Under the pieces are notes generated by a model. That model was not told the origin of the DNA. It searched no databases and saw only the letters and a program-made list of their open reading frames with translations. From NCBI GenBank assembly GCA_934149165.1, contig CAKPDY010000050.1, positions 1-5,040 on the forward strand: a stretch of DNA of 5,040 bases, in the 5' to 3' direction. Position 1 is the first letter of the stretch. Each line of letters opens with the position of its first letter. Source of the DNA: an uncultured Clostridia bacterium (lineage in GTDB: Bacteria > Bacillota > Clostridia > TANB77 > CAG-508). The translations under genes and the position numbers were made by a program. This document shows, in pieces, positions 1 to 4,642 of this stretch.

Positions 1-2
1 CA

Positions 3-368
3 GTAGAAGGAGCAAAAAGTGGAGAAACAAGTGATGTAACAATAAATTCATCAGGAACATATACAGTGCCACAAACATTTTATTATTACACAATATCAAG
101 ATATAAAAAGTCAGGAATATCAGATAGTGTATATAGTATGTTAACAGCAAATGACTACTGGTTGGCTTCGCGTTATTGCGGCTTGAACTCTAGCGATTGC
201 AACTTGGGCGTGCGTGGTGTTTACTCTGGTGGTGTCTATGGTGGCAATATGTTCTATTCAGTTGGCAGCCCCTACAGCGCTAATTGGTCGGCTTGTTCTG
301 TAGTTTTTCTAAAATCTAATATCCGAACAAGCGGGCAAGATTCAAGCGGAGTATGGCAGTTAAAATAG
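3..368 (+). CDS. 3' end of a putative DGR-diversified surface protein (C-type-lectin/FGE-like variable domain), partial
   Basis: The frame is open from the left edge to the TAG at 366-368, so the gene begins outside the window. A GTG at 66 is internal to the open frame and has no ribosome binding site, so I do not take it as the start. The visible part is about 121 residues. A Thr/Ser/Gly/Tyr-rich AT-rich segment comes first. A domain opening with DYWLASR (codons 153-173) follows, then a Gly/Ser/Tyr/Asn-rich stretch, then VVFLKSNI and a terminal VWQLK. From memory, the YWLASR...VR...LKSNI pattern matches a family common in gut Firmicutes whose variable positions are often Asn; this resembles the lectin/FGE-like fold used by DGR target proteins. 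Codons 177-299 are about 51% GC and only about 15% A, and all eight Gly codons there are GGC/GGT, against GGA/GGG elsewhere in the frame. The role is inferred to be variable ligand binding at the cell surface. The N-terminus, and so any signal or anchor, is not visible. Confidence 0.75.
   Translation, partial: VEGAKSGETSDVTINSSGTYTVPQTFYYYTISRYKKSGISDSVYSMLTANDYWLASRYCGLNSSDCNLGVRGVYSGGVYGGNMFYSVGSPYSANWSACSVVFLKSNIRTSGQDSSGVWQLK
153..311 (+). other. Candidate DGR variable region (VR)
   Basis: Composition switches sharply at the DYWLASR codons and fades after VVFL. Between 177 and 299, 34 of 41 codons end in C or T. Most positions I would call variable (ggc, agc, gat, tgc, tac, tat, ggt, ccc, gct) could derive from AAC or AAT codons by changes at the first two bases only. 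That is the signature of adenine-specific mutagenesis from a template repeat rich in AAY codons. The boundaries are estimated from composition; without the template repeat they cannot be fixed. No matching template copy or reverse transcriptase occurs in the window. Confidence 0.6.
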
Positions 369-434
369 TAGAGAAGAATAGGCGTAGGGCGCAAAATACT
401 GGTGTATGTGCTCTTATTTTTTGTAATGCATAAT

Positions 435-490
435 AAACATAAAAAAGAGAAATTTAAAAATATTTTTTCAAATTTCTCTTTTTTATGTTT
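435..490. terminator. Perfect 21-bp inverted repeat, probable terminator
   Basis: Bases 435-455 are the exact reverse complement of 470-490, with a 14-base spacer that can itself pair partly (AAAA with TTTT). The A-run in the left arm and T-run in the right arm mean either strand's transcript would form a hairpin with a U-rich side, although no separate U-tract follows the stem. It lies 66 bases after the stop of the putative DGR target gene. The simplest reading is an intrinsic terminator. DGR variable regions are also known to be followed by hairpin/cruciform elements, so a second role is possible but not shown. Confidence 0.7.
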
Positions 491-568
491 TTATATTACC
501 ACAAAATTAGAAAAAATTCAAGACTATTTTTTTAAGTAAAACTATGATATGTTATTATTTAACCACCA

Positions 569-574
569 TACAAT
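569..574 (+). promoter_or_regulatory. Candidate -10 box for the SGNH hydrolase gene
   Basis: TACAAT matches the sigma-A -10 consensus at five of six bases and sits 51 bases before the start codon. No acceptable -35 lies 16-18 bases upstream, so the promoter is either activator-dependent or misassigned. Initiation would fall near 581, just before or inside the palindrome at 583-598. Confidence 0.3.
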
Positions 575-582
575 AATGTAGA

Positions 583-598
583 TGTGATATTTATCACA
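583..598. promoter_or_regulatory. CRP/FNR-type palindromic operator candidate
   Basis: The sequence TGTGATATTTATCACA has perfect 7-base half-sites (TGTGATA and TATCACA) around a TT centre. It matches the TGTGA-N6-TCACA layout bound by CRP-family regulators. It lies 26 bases upstream of the SGNH hydrolase start codon, downstream of the candidate -10, a position more typical of repression than activation. It could also form a short hairpin in the 5' leader. The binding protein is not in the window. Confidence 0.5.
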
Positions 599-611
599 CA
601 AAAATTTTTTC

Positions 612-618
612 AAGGAGG
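612..618 (+). promoter_or_regulatory. Strong ribosome binding site for the SGNH hydrolase
   Basis: AAGGAGG lies 6 bases before ATG 625. This near-perfect Shine-Dalgarno match fixes the start codon of the hydrolase gene. Confidence 0.9.
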
Positions 619-624
619 ACAATT

Positions 625-1320
625 ATGACAAATATAAGTGCATTTGGAGATTCAGTTTTAAAAGGAGTTATACTAGAAAACAATAAATATAAAGTATCTA
701 AAAATAATTTTGCTAATATTTGTGAAGAAATATTAGAAGTAAAAATTGAAAATAAAGCAAAATTTGGAAGTACAATATCTATTGGAGAAAAAAGTATTGA
801 AAAGAACTTAGATATAATAAAAAATTGTAATAGTAAATATGTAATAATGGAATTTGGAGGAAATGACTGTGATTTTAACTGGAAAGAAATTTCAGAAAAT
901 CCTAAAATAAATCATAATCCAAATAGTGAAATTCATGAATTTACTAGTATATACACAAAATTAATAAATGAAATTAGGTCAATGAAAAAAATACCAGTAT
1001 TATTGTCTTTGCCACCAATAGATTCTAAAAAATATTTTAATAAAATTTCACAAGGACTTAATTCTAATAATATATTAGAATGGATGAATGGAAATAAACA
1101 ATATATTAGTAATTGGCATGAAAGATATAATATTGAAGTTTTCAAATTAGCAATAAATAATAATGTGCCAATTATAGATATAACATCTAAATTTTTAGAG
1201 GTAAAAGATTATTCTAGGCTTTTGTGTGATGATGGAATTCATCCAAATGAAGAAGGACATAAATTAATTGCAAAATCAATAAAAGAACATGTAGAAAATA
1301 GAAATATTAAGTTGAATTAA
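625..1320 (+). CDS. SGNH/GDSL-family hydrolase (esterase/lipase-like), cytoplasmic
   Basis: This 231-residue protein shows the ordered SGNH blocks. Block I is FGDS with nucleophile Ser10. The block II Gly is probably Gly48 in KFGST. Block III is GGND at 78-81, where Gly79 and Asn80 would form the oxyanion hole. Block V is DGIH, with catalytic Asp203 and His206. The family hydrolyses ester or related bonds in lipids, acetylated sugars or thioesters; the substrate cannot be read from the sequence. There is no signal peptide or membrane segment, so it should act in the cytoplasm. The segment between blocks III and V (MEFGGNDCDFNW, SLPPIDSKKYF, WHERYNIEV) resembles a SGNH subgroup common in Clostridia. 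The start is set by AAGGAGG at 612-618. It appears monocistronic, with a possible CRP/FNR-like operator upstream. No clear terminator follows, so readthrough towards the next gene is possible. Confidence 0.9.
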   Translation: MTNISAFGDSVLKGVILENNKYKVSKNNFANICEEILEVKIENKAKFGSTISIGEKSIEKNLDIIKNCNSKYVIMEFGGNDCDFNWKEISENPKINHNPNSEIHEFTSIYTKLINEIRSMKKIPVLLSLPPIDSKKYFNKISQGLNSNNILEWMNGNKQYISNWHERYNIEVFKLAINNNVPIIDITSKFLEVKDYSRLLCDDGIHPNEEGHKLIAKSIKEHVENRNIKLN

Positions 1321-1335
1321 AATGCATACAAACAA

Positions 1336-1365
1336 TTAACATAATTAGAAGACACTTAATATAAT
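1336..1365 (+). promoter_or_regulatory. Sigma-A-type promoter of the small membrane-protein gene
   Basis: TTAACA (1336-1341, five of six) is followed after 18 bases by TATAAT (1360-1365, perfect). The predicted start is near 1372, giving a leader of about 58 bases to ATG 1430. The leader begins in a 14-base perfect AT palindrome (1375-1388), which could be an operator or simply AT-rich sequence. Confidence 0.6.
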
Positions 1366-1412
1366 ATATTAGATATATTAATTAATATTTTGATATATTT
1401 AATATATAAACT

Positions 1413-1419
1413 AAGGCGG
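1413..1419 (+). promoter_or_regulatory. Ribosome binding site for the small membrane-protein gene
   Basis: AAGGCGG differs from AAGGAGG by one base and lies 10 bases before ATG 1430. It supports that start, which also places the CxxC motif at the extreme N-terminus. Confidence 0.7.
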
Positions 1420-1429
1420 GTGAATAATT

Positions 1430-1855
1430 ATGAATTGTAATAAATGTTATAATGGAATAAATGTAATTTTAGCAGTAATAATAAGTACAATTGTAGGAGT
1501 TGCTGTTGGTATACTATTTTCATTTGGATTAATTCCAGTAACTTTAAATTTAATTAGAATTGCTTTAATTATATCTGTAATAGCAATAGGAATTTTACTT
1601 TCAACAATATTAAGTGCCAATTTTTCAAGAGAATGCAAAGTAATTAGATGCATTTGTTGGGCAGGCAAAATGTTATTAATAGGTGCAATAGGAACACTTT
1701 TATCAGGAACTATTGTAGCAGTAATAGGATTAACTGAAGTGCCAGTTCTATCTGCAGTTTTTGTTGGATTAACAGCATTTTTCTTTATATGGACAATACT
1801 ATATATAATATTTTTAATTAAATGCTTAATATGCAAAATATGTGAACGTGAATAA
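1430..1855 (+). CDS. Small four-helix membrane protein with clustered cysteines, function unknown
   Basis: I do not recognise the family. The 141-residue protein is very hydrophobic, with four likely membrane helices at about 11-32, 38-62, 79-101 and 107-130. It has eight cysteines: Cys3 and Cys6 (CxxC) before helix 1; Cys69, Cys74 and Cys76 in the loop between helices 2 and 3; and Cys132, Cys135 and Cys138 (CxxCxxC) after helix 4. With four helices these three segments lie on the same side. The basic residues in the middle loop (SRECKVIR) and C-terminal tail (KCLICK) point to the cytoplasmic side by the positive-inside rule. Metal binding, redox chemistry or acylation are all conceivable; none is demonstrated. 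It has its own promoter and RBS and is closed by the terminator at 1889-1921, so it is probably a single-gene unit. Confidence 0.8.
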   Translation: MNCNKCYNGINVILAVIISTIVGVAVGILFSFGLIPVTLNLIRIALIISVIAIGILLSTILSANFSRECKVIRCICWAGKMLLIGAIGTLLSGTIVAVIGLTEVPVLSAVFVGLTAFFFIWTILYIIFLIKCLICKICERE

Positions 1856-1888
1856 TATTGTGTTAGTATAAAAAATAGCAAAAATAAT

Positions 1889-1921
1889 AAAGCAGATAAT
1901 TAGTTGATAATTATCTGCTTT
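1889..1921 (+). terminator. Intrinsic terminator after the small membrane-protein gene
   Basis: A perfect 14-bp stem (1889-1902 with 1908-1921) encloses a 5-base loop, GTTGA, and includes a GCAGA/TCTGC core. The right arm ends in a short T-run (1919-1922), then ATG, so the U-tract is short. It separates the membrane-protein gene from the methyltransferase gene. Confidence 0.8.
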
Positions 1922-2015
1922 TATGTTAATATAATAAAAACTCGAAAACAAATAAAAAAATAGTTTTAAAAGTAATTGTAGTTTAGTACGTATGTATATT
2001 TTTATAAAAATAAAG

Positions 2016-2023
2016 AAAGGAAG
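2016..2023 (+). promoter_or_regulatory. Ribosome binding site for the SpoU methyltransferase
   Basis: AAAGGAAG lies 8 bases before ATG 2032, a moderate Shine-Dalgarno match. The 110 bases between the previous terminator and this site should contain the promoter. AT-rich -10-like strings occur there (for example TATATT at 1995-2000), but none has a well-spaced -35. Confidence 0.6.
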
Positions 2024-2031
2024 AAAAAATT

Positions 2032-2805
2032 ATGAAGCAAAATATAAAAGAAGAAAAAAAGCAGTATCAAGATCAAGTAGAAGGAAGAAATGCGGTAATA
2101 GAGTTATTAGAATCTGGAAGAGATATAAATAAAATATTTGTATCAAATGGAGAAAAAAATGGTTCAATAAATAAAATAATTGCAATGGCAAAAGAAAAAA
2201 AAGTATTAATAACAGAAGTAAATAAATCAAAATTAGAACAAATGGCATGTTCAGACAATCATCAGGGAGTAATAGCAATAGTTCCACCTTATGAGTATTG
2301 TGATGTGGATGATATATTAGAATATGCAAAAACAAAAAAGGAAGACCCATTTATACTTATATTAGATGGTATAGAAGATCCCCATAATTTAGGTGCTATA
2401 ATCAGAACTGCAGAAACAGCGGGAGTTCATGGAATAATAATTCCAAAAAGAAGATCTTGTTTAGTAAATAGTACAGTAACAAAAGTTGCAGCAGGAGCTG
2501 TTGAGCATATGAAAATTGCTAGAGTAAATAATATAAATGAAACAATAAGATTTTTAAAAGAAAAAGATGTATGGGTTTGTGGAACAGATATTGATACAAA
2601 TAAATATTATTATAACCAAGACTTAACTGGCTCTATTGCAATAGTAATAGGAAGCGAAGGTTTTGGTATGAGTAAGTTGGTTAAGGAAAACTGTGACTTT
2701 TTAGTAAAAATTCCTATGAAGGGAAAAATAACATCATTAAATGCATCAGTATCAGCAGGTATTGTAATATATGAATCTGTAAGACAACGCAATATGAAAG
2801 GGTAA
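2032..2805 (+). CDS. rlmB: 23S rRNA (guanosine-2'-O-)-methyltransferase, RlmB/TrmH (SpoU) family
   Basis: This 257-residue protein has the usual length and two-domain layout of RlmB. The N-terminal SpoU substrate-binding domain contains VEGRNAV (16-22) and the DNHQGVIA block (75-82). The C-terminal SPOUT domain carries all three motifs. Motif 1 is LDGIEDPHNLGAIIRTAE (111-128), with Asn119, Arg125 and Glu128. Motif 2 is IGSEGFG (206-212). Motif 3 is IPMKGKITSLNASVSAG (227-243), with Asn237 and Ser239. Known members transfer a methyl group from S-adenosylmethionine to a ribose 2'-OH of rRNA (Gm2251 in E. coli 23S) using a trefoil-knot dimer; the exact target nucleotide is inferred. In many Firmicutes this gene (yacO) follows cysS and mrnC, but here it stands apart from them. 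The next gene begins 7 bases after the stop. An rRNA operon follows further downstream. Confidence 0.93.
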   Translation: MKQNIKEEKKQYQDQVEGRNAVIELLESGRDINKIFVSNGEKNGSINKIIAMAKEKKVLITEVNKSKLEQMACSDNHQGVIAIVPPYEYCDVDDILEYAKTKKEDPFILILDGIEDPHNLGAIIRTAETAGVHGIIIPKRRSCLVNSTVTKVAAGAVEHMKIARVNNINETIRFLKEKDVWVCGTDIDTNKYYYNQDLTGSIAIVIGSEGFGMSKLVKENCDFLVKIPMKGKITSLNASVSAGIVIYESVRQRNMKG

Positions 2806-2808
2806 GGA
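2804..2808 (+). promoter_or_regulatory. Ribosome binding site overlapping the rlmB stop codon
   Basis: AAGGA overlaps the TAA stop (2803-2805) of the methyltransferase gene and lies 4 bases before ATG 2813. The 7-base intergenic gap and this overlap suggest translational coupling of the two genes. Confidence 0.6.
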
Positions 2809-2812
2809 TTGA

Positions 2813-4090
2813 ATGAAAAATAAAAAAATAATTATAGTTTGTTCTATATTATTAATTATCATAATACTTGTGATTGTATATATAAAAACTGATTTTTTAA
2901 AAACTAAAGAACAATTATTTTGGAAATATATGTCGAAAAATGAAGAATTAATTCAAGTATTTTCTAATGAAAAAACAAAACAATACAATAAAAATTTTAT
3001 AAAATCATCATACATAAATAAAACTAATATATCAATAGAAACACGAAGCAAAATTATAAAACCAATAAAAATATATATAGAAGAAAAAGGAAATAATAAA
3101 ATTGAATGTTCAAATACAAATGTAAAATTAGATTTTAACAATAATATAGAATCAATTGCCAATATTGTAAAAGACGAAAATTACTATATATTAAATAGTA
3201 AAATTTTAGAAAATGAATATGTGGGATTTGAAAATAAAAACTTAAAACAACTTGCAAGCGAATTAGGAATTAAAAATACTACATATATACCAGATGAAAT
3301 AACACAAATAGATTATGAAAATTTATTTTCTATTAAAGATGAGGAAAAGGAACATATAAAAAATACGTATGTTCCTATTTTAAGAAAACATGTAAAAAAT
3401 AGTAATTATACAAAAAATGATTCAGGAACTATTGAATTACATATTTCTGAAAAAGATTTTAATGAATTAATAATTGATGTATTAGAAAAAATATATAATG
3501 ATGAAACAATGTTGTTATTTATTAGTAAAAAAATTGAAATTGTGAATAAAAATAGTGAATATACTAATACAGAACAATTAAGTCGAAAAATAAAAGAATT
3601 ATCAAATAAATTACAAAATAAAAAATGTGTAGAAGAAGAATTTATTTCTATTATTATATATATAGATGAGAAAAATGTAGAAAAAACTGAAATTGTGTTG
3701 AAAAATAATAGAACTATAAGTGTTCAATATGATGAAAAAGATAATAGTATTATAATTAAACAATATGAAGTAAAGGAAAAAGAGTTTAATAATAATAGTG
3801 TAAACGGAATAATTAATAATATTATTAACAACATTTCAGAAATAAAATATTATAGAAGGATAGAAGCGGAAAATGAAAGCAACAGTTGCATTAAGATTAT
3901 TTTAAATTTTGGAATAGAAAAGGTTAATATTGAATACAATATAATTGAAACATTAGATTTTGAAAATGATTTAGAAGATATAAAAAGAAAAAAAGACATA
4001 AAATTTATAGATTTGCAAAATTTAAAAGATGAAGTCGAAAAAAGAAAAATAATAGATGCTATAAATAAAGGTATAGAAAAAGTTATTTAG
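2813..4090 (+). CDS. Single-pass membrane-anchored extracytoplasmic protein, function unknown
   Basis: I do not recognise the family. The 425-residue protein starts with a short basic segment (MKNKK) and one hydrophobic helix at about 6-24. The remaining 400 or so residues are hydrophilic and rich in Lys, Asn, Glu and Ile. Cys10 lies inside the helix without a lipobox, so an uncleaved N-terminal anchor is more likely than a lipoprotein. The soluble part should face outside. It alternates charged amphipathic stretches, for example TEQLSRKIKELSNKLQNK, with beta-like stretches such as EFISIIIYI and NRTISVQYDEKDNSIIIKQY. I see no catalytic motif or repeat; the alternation would fit a binding or scaffold domain. 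It begins 7 bases after rlmB and ends at the strong terminator at 4091-4140, so the two genes form a probable operon. No functional link between them is evident. Confidence 0.8.
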   Translation: MKNKKIIIVCSILLIIIILVIVYIKTDFLKTKEQLFWKYMSKNEELIQVFSNEKTKQYNKNFIKSSYINKTNISIETRSKIIKPIKIYIEEKGNNKIECSNTNVKLDFNNNIESIANIVKDENYYILNSKILENEYVGFENKNLKQLASELGIKNTTYIPDEITQIDYENLFSIKDEEKEHIKNTYVPILRKHVKNSNYTKNDSGTIELHISEKDFNELIIDVLEKIYNDETMLLFISKKIEIVNKNSEYTNTEQLSRKIKELSNKLQNKKCVEEEFISIIIYIDEKNVEKTEIVLKNNRTISVQYDEKDNSIIIKQYEVKEKEFNNNSVNGIINNIINNISEIKYYRRIEAENESNSCIKIILNFGIEKVNIEYNIIETLDFENDLEDIKRKKDIKFIDLQNLKDEVEKRKIIDAINKGIEKVI

Positions 4091-4140
4091 ACATATATAG
4101 TTTGAAAATATAGTTATTTTCAAACTATATATGTTTTTTT
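4091..4140 (+). terminator. Strong intrinsic terminator of the rlmB operon
   Basis: Bases 4091-4110 are the exact reverse complement of 4115-4134, giving a perfect 20-bp stem with a TAGT loop. A run of seven T residues (4134-4140) follows. The left arm starts immediately after the TAG stop of the membrane-anchored protein. It insulates the rRNA operon from upstream transcription. Confidence 0.92.
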
Positions 4141-4267
4141 AATAAGAAAAAATTAAAAGTCCTATTAAGGAATAAATATATTTTGCTAATTATAATTGTC
4201 AAATAATAGAATAAAATGGTGAAAAAAGGCTTAAAATACAGGGGTTTAAAATTGACATGAAAATATA

Positions 4268-4300
4268 CCAAAAAAAATTAAAAAAAATTTGAAAAAAGTG
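4268..4300 (+). promoter_or_regulatory. A-tract UP-like element of promoter P1
   Basis: Three A-tracts of 6-8 bases begin at about 4270, 4280 and 4292, roughly one helical turn apart, directly upstream of the P1 -35. Phased A-tracts bend DNA and commonly act as UP elements at rRNA promoters. A similar arrangement precedes P2. Confidence 0.55.
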
Positions 4301-4329
4301 TTGACTTTTTCATATGACCGTGGTAATAT
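4301..4329 (+). promoter_or_regulatory. rRNA promoter P1
   Basis: TTGACT (4301-4306, five of six), a 17-base spacer ending in TGG (an extended -10 TGn), and TAATAT (4324-4329) form a strong sigma-A promoter. Initiation is expected near 4336. Just there a 6-bp inverted repeat (GTTGTT 4337-4342, AACAAC 4353-4358) could fold at the 5' end of the transcript. Confidence 0.8.
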
Positions 4330-4382
4330 AAATATCGTTGTTGAACACAGCAAACAACATAACAAAATTGATTAAAAATCAA

Positions 4383-4416
4383 CACAAAAAAATATTAAAA
4401 AAACTTAAAAAAAGTG
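4383..4416 (+). promoter_or_regulatory. A-tract UP-like element of promoter P2
   Basis: Three 7-base A-tracts begin at 4386, 4397 and 4407, spaced by 11 and 10 bases, and run into AAAAGTGTTGAC. The block strongly resembles the one before P1, suggesting a local duplication of the whole promoter module. Confidence 0.55.
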
Positions 4417-4445
4417 TTGACAATAAATCAAAAAAATGTTAAAAT
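4417..4445 (+). promoter_or_regulatory. rRNA promoter P2
   Basis: A perfect TTGACA (4417-4422), a 17-base spacer ending in TGT (extended -10), and TAAAAT (4440-4445, five of six) form a near-consensus promoter 116 bases downstream of P1. The expected start is near 4452, where an imperfect stem (4453-4460 with 4467-4474, one C/A mismatch) begins. Confidence 0.85.
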
Positions 4446-4642
4446 CAAAAACGTCCTCACAAAACAGTGAAGACAAAAGTACATTGAAAAATAAACAATA
4501 AACCTTTAGAGAAACAACCAAATAAAGCGGTAGTTAATTAGTACTACCAAAAACAAAAAACTAATATAATGAGCTTAAAACTCGAAGATGAGAAATCATC
4601 ATTAATAAGATTTATAAAATCGCAAGATTATATAGATACAAT

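Larger units (their letters stand above)
4141..4642 (+). promoter_or_regulatory. rRNA operon control region and 16S leader
   Basis: No coding region is apparent in these 502 bases. The first part (4141-4250) is AT-rich and shows little, apart from a weak promoter-like pair (TTGCTA 4183-4188, TAGAAT 4207-4212, 18-base spacer). Two strong tandem promoters follow at 4301-4329 and 4417-4445. The leader from about 4452 to 4642 contains several small stem-loops: 4453-4474, 4529-4548, 4587-4600 (GATGA/TCATC closed by a GAAA tetraloop) and 4609-4621. I expect these to take part in antitermination or 16S processing, but I cannot identify boxA or the RNase III stem with confidence. Confidence 0.7.

Noticed and set aside
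66..68. GTG as the start codon of the first gene
   Set aside because: The frame stays open upstream to the window edge with similar Thr/Ser/Gly-rich coding content, and there is no ribosome binding site, so the gene is treated as 5'-truncated by the window.
1375..1388. 14-base palindrome ATATTAATTAATAT as an operator
   Set aside because: It consists only of A and T in a very AT-rich leader, where such palindromes are expected by chance.
1447..1881. Minus-strand open frame of 144 residues opposite the small membrane-protein gene
   Set aside because: The plus-strand frame has an RBS, promoter, terminator and sensible membrane topology. The minus-strand frame overlaps it completely and has no such signals.
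2030..2350. Minus-strand Leu/Phe/Tyr-rich open frame opposite the methyltransferase gene
   Set aside because: It is the antisense shadow of the Lys/Glu/Asn-rich N-terminal part of rlmB and has no independent evidence.
4183..4212. TTGCTA-N18-TAGAAT as an additional upstream rRNA promoter
   Set aside because: The -35 matches only four of six bases and no A-tract module precedes it; such pairs are frequent by chance in DNA this AT-rich.
4252..4257. A perfect TTGACA upstream of P1 as a third rRNA promoter
   Set aside because: The bases 16-18 downstream (AAAATT/AAATTA) are a poor -10, so it does not form a credible promoter.
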